64,000 bases of DNA from NCBI GenBank assembly GCA_002633005.1, contig NMRA01000184.1, positions 236,328 to 300,327 of the forward strand, read 5' to 3'. The stretch comes from Phoronis australis. Its lineage: Eukaryota; Phoronida; Phoronidae. The notes under the pieces were generated by a model that saw only the letters and a list, made by a program, of their open reading frames with translations, was not told the origin of the DNA and ran no database searches. Position 1 is the stretch's first letter. Every line of letters begins with the position of its first letter. The position numbers and the translations under genes are program-made. This document shows, piece by piece, positions 34,900 through 46,847 of the stretch.

Positions 34900-37225
34900 T
34901 TCAATCCTGTTTGGAAGATTCATTACCTTGTGGACCTGATCAAAACCTTTGACAAGGTCTGGAAGGAAGACTTGCTCTTAAAGCTCCTCCAAAAACAAGA
35001 ATGTGGGAAAAAGTATGCGTGGATTAAGTTAACTCTTCCAAAGATCTGCGCGAGTAAAGCTGGAAGGACAGTCAGGCGCTTTGGTGAGCATTAGGGAAGG
35101 AGTGCCCGAGGGTAGCATAATTGTGCCTACACTCTTTGTTGTCTTCATTGATGGCTTTTCTGATCACCTGTCCATGCACATCTCAAGACTCTCCATGCAG
35201 ATGAGCTGGCTGTATGGACAAAAGATGAATACATCATCACAGCAGCGTACAGAATGCAGGAAGCCATGGACATCATCCTAAGCTGGGCAAAAGAATGGAT
35301 CAACAGAGGCCACGTCCTTTTCCCTCTCTCCCAAAAAAGAAGAGTTCTCTCTGCAGCTAAAAGGCCATAACATTCCCCACCAAGAAAACCCCAAACTACC
35401 TCGGGGCTAAACTGGACAAGAGGCTTAGTTGGTCCCCGCACATTGCTGCCATGCGCAGCAAAGCTACTAAGAAAATTGCTGTGATGAAGAAACTTGACGG
35501 TACCAGTTGGGGTGCTAACATGCAGATATTGACCCAGTTTTACACAGGATCTGTGAGACCCCAGATGGAGTACGCCTCTAACGCATGATCTGCAGCTACC
35601 AAAACCAACACAGGCAACTAAGCCAGAGGCCAGAATACTGATCTGCGCTTAATCACAGGAGGCATGACCACCATCCCCATCACTGAAACGGGAAGACGAC
35701 GGCGTAAGCTCATTGGAAGAAAGGCGGGATCAGAAACTCCAGAGACAGGGTAAAATGATGAAGCGGCTTCCATCATATCCACTGCACTCCAAACTCTAAG
35801 CCCCGACCAAAAACCGCATCAAGAGGCAGAGCCCAAACCACCTCACCAAGGCATTCCAGCAGAAACACAACATCTGCTATCTTCAATCAACCAACCACTA
35901 GAAATGCTCCAAAACTTTGAAGAATGGCCGCTGGACGTTCCTCCTTTCATCCTCGACATCCCTAGGATTGGACAAAAGCACACACAACTGGAGGTAGTCC
36001 TGAAAGCCCTCACCCTAGAAACCATGACAAGAATCCTACGTTGACACCCAAACCGGTCGAGATTGGGCAACTCGACCGGTTTGCCTACCTCAGGAATTGT
36101 CGGTTCGGATCAAAGACCTCATGCTGTTGTGGTTAGTTAAATTGCCTCAAGCTGCTGAAGCTATCGTTCTTTGATGATCAGACCCACCACAAACACGATT
36201 TTTTTATTTTCGATTTGATTTTTTTAAATAGCACATTTGAATCGATCATGAAAAGTTGACGTTGTCTGGTTTATGAAGTTTTAAAATTGGACAAGAAATG
36301 TTACTTTTAGCATGTGAATTTCTATCGAGCTCGCGCGTATTCCAGCCATTATTCTGTGCCTCATTAAGTCTGTGCTGTGTGCAACCAGCAGGGAGCCTTG
36401 GATTTTGAGGTAGGCCAAGTGTTCATCGTGCAATTCTTGACATGACCTTGGACAGAGACTACCCCACCACCACCTAAATCCAAGTCTATACAGATGCTGA
36501 AAACTGGCGTCAGAAATGAGGGAGGTCGTGTATTAATCATTCATCAGCAGGTCCATTGCCACAGGCCTTAACTCCACCACTACACAGCTGTCCTGCACCT
36601 CACAGCTCAGACAGCAAACAAGGCTCCCTGATCAGATAGTTTTCCTCGCGAACTCTCGATCGCTCCTGCAGAGCCGCCAGACGAGAGAAAGAGACCAGAT
36701 CCTGCAATACATCAACCAGGAGATGCAAATTCTCAGTAGAAAATCACTGATTCATTCCCACTGCGGCATCAGCGGCAACGAGGAGGAAGCAGACAGACTC
36801 TCTAAGGTAGGAAGTAAAGTGAAGCAGACGACGCACCCATCATCGTATGGAGAAGTATAAAAACCCTCATACGAAGCCACTTTAGAAATGCCTGAAGGGA
36901 TCGCCTACCTGAAGAAGACTATATCTACCAGCTTGATCGGCAAGAACAAGTCACCATATTCAGGCTAAGAACTGGCCAGCCAGCTCCTCTCCCACAAGCA
37001 TCGCCTGAATGATCTCTTTCCCCTTTTGGTGCTGGCTCCCCAGGCACCTGAGCATTAACTGCAGAGATGCCCTACGTTCGCTACCACAAAGCGTTAGACA
37101 TGGCCCAGTCCAGTAAAACTGTGGGGCCCGACAGCGTCATTGCAGCGAACCGCAGATTTTGCCCACAAACCAGACTACGTGGCTGAAGAATAAGAAGAAG
37201 AAGAAGAAGAGGAAGAAGAAGAAAG
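34900..37225 (+). mobile_element. 5'-truncated, inactive non-LTR retrotransposon (RT plus RNase H)
   Basis: Reading across frameshifts, RT motifs appear in order: DLIKTFDKVWKEDLLLKLL (34,933), SIREGVPEGSIIVPTLFVVF (35,084), and the catalytic box as LHADELAVW instead of an ADD form. RT thumb-like text follows to ~35,760. From ~36,480 an RNase H-like VYTDAEN segment and HCGISGNEEADRLSKVGSK (36,759-36,820) appear. It ends in a (GAA)n tail at 37,183-37,225. RT plus C-terminal RNase H fits Jockey/I-related LINEs. Frameshifts, stops and the altered catalytic box show that it is dead. Confidence 0.85.
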
Positions 37226-37299
37226 TTTCATTGCTTTTATGAAGTCAGATGCTGTTTTAAAAGTTCATGTAACACTCATTAATTCAACCCCATTATGGA

Positions 37300-37730
37300 T
37301 ATTCAGTGCAACACTCACAGCACGACGACGCCCTTGGAAGATTTTAGCTAGTTCACTAAACAGCCAACAGGATTGACCAAAACGATTGTCGAAACTGAAT
37401 CGATGAAGCACGATTGAGTTGACAAAACAAGATTGAGTTGACGACACGCTTAAGTTGACGAAATGGAATAGTTTGCATTGTTGCTGACAGGATTGTGGAA
37501 TCTGAATCGACGAAACAAGATTAAGTTGACGAAACTGAGTTGACTGAACTGGTACTCAGTATTTAAAAAACGCAATTGAATTTACGAAGTTCCATTGTGT
37601 TTTGGATGAAATTGATAAAATGAAGTTGAGTTGACATTGTATTCACGAAATGGCATGAAATAGACAAAATGAAGCAGTTGAGTCAACGTCGGATTCACAA
37701 AATAGCATTGGATTTGCAGCACCATAAGAT
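37300..37730. repeat. Degenerate ~18 bp tandem repeat (GATTGAGTTGACGAAACA-like)
   Basis: About 15 diverged, irregularly spaced variants of GATTGAGTTGACGAAAC and GAATTTACGAAGT or GATTCACAAAAT lie in ~400 bp. No coding function is evident. Confidence 0.5.
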
Positions 37731-38087
37731 ATCGAGCATATTTTCTTGAATTGAGTGCCTAATAGTAGCAATTCTTGCCCTTTAACCCTCCCCCCATAAA
37801 TACTCCTTCGTGGGCGTATATTAAGAATTGCTAATTGGCTTTTGCACAGATGCTTTGCTTATAGGCGCATGCGCGCAATTCTGGATACCGCCGCCGTTTT
37901 ACATCAAGACGTTATGAACCTTTACTGTGTATATGCGAGCATTCATAAACAAGTCGATGCTGTTTGTTGAAACTGAAGGAACACCTCATTTTGGAAGATG
38001 CTTCAAATAAAGTGGCGTTTAATACAATTTGTTTTATGAACTATCAGACCAAACTTCATTGTGTTCATGTTTTTTCTGAAAATAATT

Positions 38088-38160
38088 AAGGGGTGGAGGA
38101 GAGGGAGGGAAAAGGGGATAGGAGAGGGAGTGGNGGGGGCGGAGGAAGAGAGACAAGGAC
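38088..38160. repeat. Purine-rich (GGGA)n tract with an N
   Basis: GA/GGGA-rich low complexity just upstream of the TLR gene, with an N at 38,134 (assembly join or unresolved base). Confidence 0.8.
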
Positions 38161-38537
38161 AGAACGTGGCAGGCTGTGAGGGAGTCTTAGGAGGAAGATG
38201 GTGCGTTCATTAATAATTCACTAACAGAAACGTATAATATTATTCAAAATTTAAACATTGAAAATTATTCTGCAGCAGAAGCATTTTATTAGTGTAAAGT
38301 TTAAAGTGGTCTTAAAACATCGTTTTCCACTCTTTCTGTTCTCGCTTGCTCGTTTTCTTATCACAGCGGTATCATTTTTTTTGCGCTATTACATTTTGGT
38401 CAGATTGCAAATCAAATGATTGGAGTGGCGCGCATATTTTACTGTGGGTCGCGTGAGGACAACCAACTGGATCTAATTTACACCTGATAACAATATCTTG
38501 TGTTCTGTTCTTTCTCAGGAATTTACACTGCTGCGAC

Positions 38538-41444
38538 ATGGTACTCATGTATATGATTCTGATAGCGATACCACTTCTATTAGTCAACTCTTCACAATTA
38601 AATCATCCCTGGAACAATTCACGTGGCAGGACATATGAAGACCAGCTTGAGCACTCGGAAGAACCCAGACAACGAAAAGTTGGAAGTAAACCTGGTTTGC
38701 ATGAACTCCAGGCAACAAACGTTAAGAGGAAAGGTTTAGCGTATGGTTTACTAGACTCTCAGAGTTTTATTACTTCGTGGTGCTTAGCAAAACACACGAT
38801 TGGCTGGACAGAATACGAAGCCGACGGGTGCAAAGAAAGTGGACTGGTCTCAAAAGATTATTGCTATCCTAGAGGTTATGTCTTTCAGTGTTTGTTTCGG
38901 AAGATTCCAAAAGACGATACCTTATCCTACATAGTGACAAGTCTGTACTTGCATACACTTTTGAACCAGTACCGAATACTTCCAAATAGCTTTGCACATT
39001 TCAGAAGTCTGCGCAATTTGGAAATCAATCTTTCAAGAAAACGTGTGCTTTATGCTGAACCAAGGGGTTTCGCTGGCCTTTGGCGGCTCGAAGGTCTATC
39101 ACTTAGCGCAAAGTTCAAAAATTTCTCATTGGACGTATTCGACGACGTCAGTGGCTTGCTGTTACTTCGTGTCAGCCACACTGACTTCAACAGTGAGTTT
39201 CAACTCAATGGAACTGATTTATTCCGACGGCTGCCCGTCCTCGTGCAAGCATTCCTCTGGAACGTACGCGTGACGGAGGTAGCGTTTGAAAAACTGCCTC
39301 CTTTCAGTAACATGATTCGCCTGACCCTTCAGTATAACGGCCTTGAAGAAATGCCCGATATTTCAACGATGGGCCTTCTGGAGTACTTCAGTTTAGAATA
39401 CAACTCAATAAGATCCATAAAATTGCCAAAACCATCTTCACAACACCATCTTGCTGTCCACCTGGGGAGCAATCCAATTAGACGACTGTCCAGAGAAGAA
39501 CTTGCCAGTTACCGTCAAATTAGAAATCTGTCTTTGATATTAGATGGATCGGGGGAAATTTACATTGATCATAAGGCCTTCTCCGACTTAACGAACACAA
39601 CACTGTCACGACTTTCTCTGGCATCTAAACAGCTGATGAACGATTCTTTCAGTAATTTGTTTTTAAGTCTTTCCGATATAAGAACTATGCATTTAGATTT
39701 ATCAAAAACAACTGATCTTGCGGAAGTCTTCGACTTGAGTTCAATGACGCGCTTCTTCAAAAACAAGTATTTAATAACAATTAACTTGAATTACAACCTA
39801 ATAATTAAAGTGCCAAATCACGTTTTAAGAAATACTCCCAACCTTGAATGGCTCTCATTTCAAGACTGCGCAATCAGGCAAATACAGCCACTTGCTTTCG
39901 ACTTTTTACCGAAACTTCGTCACCTAAATTTGCAAGGCAATCCCGTTATTCAGATTGATGCACTCAAACGTTTGCCAAACATAGAAATATTTTTACTTGG
40001 ATCTTTTACATTAATCCCCGCTAGCAAAATCGAAGTTGACTCCAAACAAATAAATTACGTTTATATACCAAAAATAACAAACTTGGATATACGTCAAGTC
40101 ACATTAGACATTTCATCAGAGAAAATAAAGTCTATTCCAGAAGGTTTAGATGAAATTACAAATTCCATAATATCTTTACAAAACACGATCCAGCTTCAGT
40201 CTCTTACTTTGATCGATATCCCAAATGGTGGTGTAGATATCGAGTTCAAAGAAACACATGAATTACGTTTTGTGAATCTTGATAATGCAGACACAAGCGT
40301 CCGGCTATTCTTTCAAAGAAAATATCGACAAGATTTGTCCTTCCCTAAACTTGAACAGCTGATAGTAAAAAACGTCGCTAACTGAACTGTTGCTCGACAA
40401 AACAGCATAGCTGAGATGCTGAAGGGAATGCCCATTCTAACAACATTAGAAGTGTCAAAAGTCCCTATATTCAACTTACCGGAAAAATATTTCAAGTATT
40501 CTAAACGACTTACAGCCATTAAATTGACTAACAATCAGTTAACGTACATAGCATCAGGTACTTTAAATCGATTGAAAAATTTACGCGACGTTGACTTGTC
40601 AGGCAATAAAATCCAGACCATCGAAGTCGACAACTTCAAGGGTCTTCCTTTTTTATTCAGTCTCTTTTACGAAAAGAATAGTTTCAAATGTGATTGTTCG
40701 TTGCGAGCCTTCAGAGACTGGGTAGTGAATAATTCACGACATATCGTATTCAACAAGGAGACATGTTCTTCACCACAAGCGCTTTCACATACTTTGATCA
40801 CACGGTACGAGGAAGCTTGGATTGACTGTGATAATCATAAGACACTTGTAGTTGCCGTGGTCATCGTTGGAGTATTGATGGTAGTGCTACTAGTTGCTGT
40901 GCTTGTGGGTTACAACAGCCTAAGTCTGAGATACTTTTACCATCGAATGAAACTTAGACGCAATGGCTACCAAAACATCCCCGGAAATGAAGGACAGTTG
41001 TACGACGCTTTTATCTGTTACAGCGAGAAAGATCTTGATTGGGTAATTGGTACCTTGCTTGAAAATCTGCGTGACCAAAGGCTTAACTTAGGTCTTCATC
41101 ATAAAAATTTTCTTCCTGGAGAGACCATTGCTGATAATATCATTCGGTGTATCGACAACAGCAGAAAGATTGTATTTGTTATTACAGAAAACTTCTTGCA
41201 AAGCGAGTGGTCCAACTTTGAAATAAACATGGCTCTTGGGAAACTATTGAAAGTCAGACGGACGCGCATCATTGGGATTTTCTTGGAAGACATTCTAGAC
41301 AAACACCTGCCGAAAAAGCTACGGTCTCTGAATAACTATGTGACATATATCAAGTGGTCTGCTAAAGAAAAAGACCAAGAACGGTTTTGGATGAAGTTAA
41401 AGCTAGCGTTAAGAGTTAAAAACGGAGATGAAAATGCTGTGTGA
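38538..41444 (+). CDS. Toll-like receptor (single cysteine cluster), frame interrupted by one in-frame TGA; possible pseudogene or null allele
   Basis: Type I innate immune receptor, here in one coding exon. Signal peptide ~1-18; Cys82, 98, 109 and 118 near the start of the ectodomain; leucine-rich repeats up to codon 615; then TGA at 40,383-40,385 (codon 616). The same frame then continues without another stop for 352 codons: more LRRs, an LRRCT with FKCDCSLRAFRDW and two further cysteines, a TM helix (TLVVAVVIVGVLMVVLLVAV), and a full TIR domain (~822-956) with box 1 YDAFICYSEKD, BB loop HHKNFLPGETI and box 3 RFW. The stop is TGA at 41,442-41,444. A splice acceptor TTTCTCAG ends at 38,518, 19 nt before the ATG, which suggests an intron in the 5' UTR. 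A product ending at codon 615 would be a secreted ectodomain without TM or TIR. It could be a pseudogene, a null allele or a sequencing error. Confidence 0.88.
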
Positions 41445-41770
41445 ACGTTTCCAAAGCAACTCTGATCTTATTTGGTATCATTTTGATAACCTTAGTAATA
41501 AGTAAGAAAAATCACCTTTTATTATATGGTTGCCACAATTTAAGTTAGGTACAACTGTGATATTCTAATAGCCTACTTCAAAATATGTTACTGATTCTAT
41601 TTTTAAATGTTGGAGTAACCGGTTGAATTTCTTCGCTATGGCGAGCTTTTTGCTTCTCTTTTGGTCAATACGTTATTCCTTCAATTCCGCATGATTTCCC
41701 CTATGTTTTCGTTATTTGTGTGTTATTGCTCATTATTGTGTTTTAACTCAAAATAATTCATCGTTATGTA
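41445..41770 (+). other. 3' flank of the TLR gene
   Basis: AT-rich, presumably 3' UTR at its start. No canonical AATAAA signal was seen before the transposon at 41,773. Confidence 0.5.
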
Positions 41771-41772
41771 TA

Positions 41773-43342
41773 TCAGGTGTCCAAAAATGTGAGCCACTTT
41801 TTGACAAGTAATTTCCCAGCAACGGTTAAACCGAATTCTTTCAACTTTCTTACAGTTGAATGTTGGGATATCGTCAACAAATGTCCAAAATATCAAAGAG
41901 ATCTGTGTCCAATTATGTGAGAACTGTCAAATTAAATACATTAGATCAAAAAATAAAATATGAAATAGAAGCTTGATTATTTCAGTCTATGCTCAATGTG
42001 GCCTCCATCTTCCTCCACGACTAAACGGAGCCGCTTATTCCAACCAGAAATGCTTTTGCGTATTTCTTCCATCGCGATTTCATCCCATGACATAATTATC
42101 CTGTCTTTTAACTCCTGCTCAGTCAATTTGTCTCTCATTCTCCGGTAAACTTTCTTCTTCAGAGAGTCCCATTTGACATAGTCTACTGAATTGCAGTCAT
42201 GACTGAGCAGAGACCACTCATCATTTTTGATGAATTTTGATGTGGCCTCCTCCAGATGAGCCTGGGTTATCTTGCTCGTGAGTGAAGCATCCCCATCTAG
42301 CTGAAACACGTAATTGTTTCCAGGATAAAGTCGCCTGCAATCCGGGAGAAGATTTTCATCCAATATCTGCATGTAGCTTTGACTGTTAACTTAGGCTCTA
42401 TCTGTGACAATAGAATGAATATTTGTTTTTCCTTTCAAAGATACTCCAGTTGGGAAACTATTTACTTTTGTGCAAAATTTTGAGGTCTCATGACAGAGCC
42501 TAGAAGGCTGAATATCCCGTTTTTGTTTCCCATAAACACGATCGCTGTGGCGATTTTGAACGATTTCTAGCGTAAAGACTTTTTCATCAGTGAAAATGAT
42601 TCTCTTCGCATCTGTGTCTTAATAGGGGTCATGCAAGTATCGGCATCGAGTTTTCTTTTCATTTTGATATCTCCGTGATACCCACTTTCTTTTAAAGGGT
42701 TTTAGCTCTATTTTTTTCGCCATTATTTGCACAGAAGACTTGCCGGCTCACCTGTAAATCGACTTCTCTCAGAGATTTGCAATTCCCTGGGTTGTTCTGG
42801 GATTGAATCAGTTCCACAAGACCATCGTCGTTTTCTTTCGACTGCCACTTTTACGCGCAGCAGACCCTGTGTTGCGTATTTTAGCAATAACTAAGTCTTT
42901 TTACAGTGGCGCGACACCACCCTTTTCCTAGGAACTCCCTTACAGTTCTTCTTCCGCCCCACCTTTCTACTTCAAAAAGGTTTCAATAGTAAATGTAGAA
43001 CTTTTGCTCAAAAGCATTTTGACAAACTCGAATATTGGACAGCATTGATTTGGGTACAGATCTGACAGTAAAAAGAAACAACAGACCTGAGACCCAACCA
43101 GGCAATTTTTTTTTGACTGACAGATGTCAGAACTGCACGAACACGATGAAATTCACAGTGACATTGCATTTTAATCCTGCTCTGTTGAATTTCACAGCAC
43201 TTATATCATTCTTATATTTCTCTGAGATACTTTATAGACTTGTTGATGACACCCTGGAGATACATTGTCAAAAATTTGAACGAATTGCGTTGGTCAATTG
43301 CTGAGAAATTTTCAAAAAGTGGCTCACTTTTTGGGACACCTG
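41773..43342. mobile_element. Complete but inactive Tc1/mariner element
   Basis: A left end TCAGGTGTCC followed by AAAAATGTGAGCCACTTTTT is mirrored at the right end (43,309-43,342). TA dinucleotides flank both ends (41,771-41,772 and 43,343-43,344), the TA target duplication typical of Tc1/mariner. Length 1,570 bp, with the transposase relic on the minus strand inside. TIR divergence and the broken gene indicate loss of activity. Confidence 0.9.
41977..42960 (-). pseudogene. Degenerate mariner-type transposase
   Basis: The intact 131-codon C-terminal frame (41,977-42,372) has YPGNNYVFQLDGDASLTSK, the family position normally reading FQQDGAPSHTS around the second catalytic Asp, then CNSVDYVKWDSLKKKVYRR and EEDGGHIEH. 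Further upstream, other frames give IIFTDEKVF (first catalytic Asp, ~42,585-42,610). Stops and frameshifts separate the parts, and the N-terminal helix-turn-helix region is barely readable. Confidence 0.88.
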
Positions 43343-43344
43343 AT

Positions 43345-43631
43345 ATTAAACCCTAGATGCAGTAATTCGTTTTCTGGGCTTACTCTTTGTACTGTTATTG
43401 TATGGTCTTATACTGGTGCTGCAATAATAAACAATAACTCCTATCGTATACAATGTTCATTTGTTAGGGCTAGTCCCCATTCATACATTACCAATTCAGA
43501 CGACGGCTGTTCGTGGCAGTTCGGCCTCCGCCAAGAACTGTGTCCAAGTAACTGACGGCAAAAACCCTAGATTGTGGAAACGCTGCAGTAACGCGATGTA
43601 TGTCAGTGAAATCTCGGAAGGCCACTTTTTG
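43345..43631. other. Short spacer between two transposons
   Basis: No gene or repeat recognised. Confidence 0.5.
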
Positions 43632-44400
43632 GGCATGAAAACGTAACTAATTTTCTTTAGTGCCACAGTGCTCTATGGGTATCCTCATACTTGCAAATGG
43701 CCGGCTGGCAGATTCGCTCTGGTGGGTGTGGTCAGGGGAGCCAAGAGAATGACACTCAAAAATTGAGCTAGATCAACTTTTCTGGTAACCACTTAAAACT
43801 ATCTTCGATACCTACTAGTACGTAACCTACTATATCAAAATTGGTCACTACCAGACAATTTCAGCGGTAGAGAGTATCAGCCAGACGATTACAAACAGGG
43901 TAAAAATATTAAACTGGATCAATCCAAGAGGCAACCGCATGAAACCAGTTGCAAAAATATTCACCGTAAGCCCACGTATCACGAATAAAGACTGCCAGAT
44001 AAATCTAGTGGTGGGTTAGCCCCGCCAGACACGCCCAAATATCCGAGTTGGGCTAGATCAACCCACCGTTTGAAACCAATTGCACGATGTTCACCATTAC
44101 TGCACATGGTAAAACAGTAAGGTGCCCCTGCCAGACGATCATAAAAAGGGATAAAATTTGAACTAAATCAACCCAAGAAGTAACCGTATGAAAACAGTAG
44201 CAAATATTCTACGTAAGCCCATGTATCGTGAATAAACACTGCCAGGCAAATCTAATTGTGGGTTAGCCCTGCCAGGAACAACCAAATATCTGAGTTGAGC
44301 AAGATTTACCCGCCAGGTAACCATTTGAAATCATTTGCACTATGTCCAGCAACACTCCACATGCAACAAAAGGTACCTTACAGACAATTTGAGCGGTGGG
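43632..44400 (+). repeat. Left inverted arm of the 6.3 kb element
   Basis: Two tandem subunits offset by 247 bp begin at GTAAGCCCACGTATCACGAA (43,966) and GTAAGCCCATGTATCGTGAA (44,213). Each contains AATCTA(G/A)T(G/T)GTGGGTTAGCC and a CAAATATC(C/T)GAGTTG segment. The outer ~230 bp (43,640-43,870) is unique to the arm tip and matches 49,680-49,915 inverted. Confidence 0.75.
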
Positions 44401-45257
44401 GCAGTAGCATGCAGAGGTTTGGTCGATGCCAGGTGACTTTATTGAATGCCCCTCTCTCTGTACTTAAATGCATATATCCTAGTAATAATAAAAATAAAAG
44501 GTGAACCATAAATTAAAGTCTTTGTTTAATTCAACTGCAAATCAGTCACGATTTGAAAAAAGATTATACATAGTGTTTGGATACCCCCTCCCCAATGTGG
44601 ATGCCAGGGCCGTCGCCACGATGACTGAGTACCACATACAACATGTATGAATAATTAAATTGAACATGTTTTATTTGCACTATGAAGTCATAAAGCGAGC
44701 AGCTATATTGCCGGAATATCTGTGTCGAGCAAATGAAATGGTTGCCAATCGAACTAAACTGAAAAACTATCAGGACTCGTTATTCCCACGAACTGCGAAT
44801 AGCAAGTTCGCAACACGAACAGAGTGTTTTGTCTACGTTACAGCTTTGATAGTTTCCACGCAATCTAACACGACCACATGAACCCTATGTCAGGTGCCGT
44901 AGAGGTCAGTGTTTTCAGCCTTTTTAGAGAACACCATAACAAACATAAAAATGAAAAGAGACTTATCGCTGTAACCAATATTCATCTGGATTCCAATGAG
45001 CCAACTTATTCACTGTGCATGTTTTAGTCAAGTCCAAAGTGCCGTAATTAATACTCTTCACCGGAGTCGGAATCTTCACTCCATGGTTCATCTTCGGAAT
45101 CTAACAGCTCTACAGGCGAACAATCTCTAATGATGGTTGCTTCATTACCAAGGTTACTGTTGTTGACTTCTGCATTCGAACTGAACAATATGTCAGGGAG
45201 AACAGACCCCTCAAACCAAAGTGGCATTAACGTGTGAGTTTCAGTTGCATGACGACC

Positions 45258-45431
45258 ATAACCAGCAGTGCTGTAGTGGTAAAATTAGAGGTAAATAGGC
45301 GCCCAAATCCCACCGTATCACCTTTTAAGCACTGAACGTAACTTACGGGACGTAGGCGCTACGTTCAGATGCGAAAAGGTGGTTGGCTGCGCCTAAGTGC
45401 GCCTACGCCCCACTACAGCACTGATAACCAG
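45258..45431. mobile_element. hAT-type MITE (158 bp) with a perfect 8 bp target-site duplication
   Basis: The element is 45,266-45,423. Its ends CAGTGCTGTAGTGG and CCACTACAGCACTG are perfect 14 bp inverted repeats. It is flanked on both sides by the direct repeat ATAACCAG (45,258-45,265 and 45,424-45,431). An 8 bp target duplication with a CAGTG-type end is diagnostic of hAT elements. It lies inside the C-terminal part of the FEN1-like pseudogene, so it landed after or during that gene's decay. Confidence 0.9.
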
Positions 45432-46230
45432 TTGGTGTCAGTCCATCCCCAGGCTATGCTGTCACGGCACGGGTCCACAGTGCTGTAACGTACAGAGTTC
45501 GGCGAATCTTCATATGCAGGTTATGAAGACAAGGTGGGAGCAACGCGCAGTCAATTCGTTTTACATTTGCAAGTGGATTCTCCTGAAAGAAAATTAATAA
45601 ATATCAGCATAGGTGACTTTGATTGTAGTTATACAACATCAGATCGAACAGTCATATTGTTTACAGGTTATCGCTACATACCTCAGCAACTCTGCCAGTC
45701 ATGTTCATTGGCGAACCGGGCCTCGTTAACATCTTTGAGCTTGCTTTATGCGTACATGTGACACACGAATTCAGTGACTAAACGGGCATTGATGCTGCCA
45801 TGCACATCTCCAAAAGTAATATATTGCTGAAGTTTTCATCATTTTCAGCAATGTCCAAAGGCTTGACTTCTCCTTTCCTGAAAAAAATAATCAATGGCGC
45901 AAGACTAATTCATAATCGAAACCTTTTTAATTTAAAGGAGACAATCATGACACGTTACTTGGACTTCATTTACATGGCAGACGTAATCACAGCCAATTGA
46001 AATAATTCAATTCGCATCAATATTGCAATTATCAAAATTTCGATAACATACCTATAAAAGGCAGATGTGTAGTCACATCGAGTGAAGGCATGGCGTCCAG
46101 GCATTCTCTGGCAAGTTCGTATTAGCGCTCTTCAAGAACATTTGCTATGTTGGAGATGTTGATGAATCTCCTGATATTGGCCATCCCACAGTCCATGACA
46201 ACGTTGGTCGTGGATCGTATTTTTCGCCGC

Positions 46231-46847
46231 TGTTGTTCAAGTATACCAATCAAGATTACCAAAACATCTGTGTCCTAATATCTCTACTAAAGTTACATTA
46301 TTATTGACTGGCAGTCTTAACTTTGATCTTGTTCTCAATGAATTCCTCTTAAGCAACGTTAGCAAATTTTTTATGTACCGCTTATAAATATTGTTGCTTC
46401 TGATTTCCATGCATGAATCTGTACATGTTTATGTTTTTATATGTTCGCAATAGCATATCTAAATGGAATACTTATATTAAATACTACTTAAGTATATATA
46501 CCTCTATGTATATTACTTTCATTTATGAATTGTNTGTTGTTCAAGTATACCAATCAAGATTACCAAAACATCTGTGTCCTAATATCTCTACTAAAGTTAC
46601 ATTATTATTGACTGGCAGTCTTAACTTTGATCTTGTTCTCAATGAATTCCTCTTAAGCAACGTTAGCAAATTTTTTATGTACCGCTTATAAATATTGTTG
46701 CTTCTGATTTCCATGCATGAATCTGTACATGTTTATGTTTTTATATGTTCGCAATAGCATATCTAAATGGAATACTTACATTAAATACATTAAATACTAC
46801 TTAAGTATATATACCTCTATGTATATTACTTTCATTTATGAATTGTC
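46231..46847. repeat. Near-perfect ~303 bp tandem duplication joined by an N
   Basis: 46,231-46,533 and 46,535-46,847 are almost identical. The second copy has about 9 extra bases (a repeated ATTAAATAC near 46,785) and one or two substitutions. The N at 46,534 sits exactly at the junction, which suggests two overlapping contig ends joined without merging. Confidence 0.9.

Larger units (their letters stand above)
20836..38518. other. Intergenic region between ARID1 and the TLR gene
   Basis: 17.7 kb with no confident host gene. It contains the repeats listed separately (microsatellite, MITEs, SINE, nested long-TIR elements, LINE remnant, degenerate 18 bp repeats). A 61-codon minus-strand frame at 28,580-28,765 (FVDDFRAWKELIV and DYDPKVDPRYHEKEYVDF) reads like protein, but no family or complete exon was found. 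The stretches 23.7-25.1 kb, 26.7-28.5 kb and 28.9-30.1 kb show nothing I recognise. Confidence 0.7.

Noticed and set aside
20836-38518. Antiviral or bacterial-type defence locus, CRISPR or operon structure
   Set aside because: This is animal genomic DNA. Repeats have no CRISPR-like regular spacing, and no clustered defence genes apart from the single TLR were seen.
40350-40420. Recoding of the TLR TGA as selenocysteine or by programmed readthrough
   Set aside because: The context TGAACT is not the TGA-CTA readthrough motif, no SECIS-like structure was recognised, and a Sec in an LRR is implausible. A 32 nt GT..AG stretch around the stop is far too short for an intron and would break the frame.
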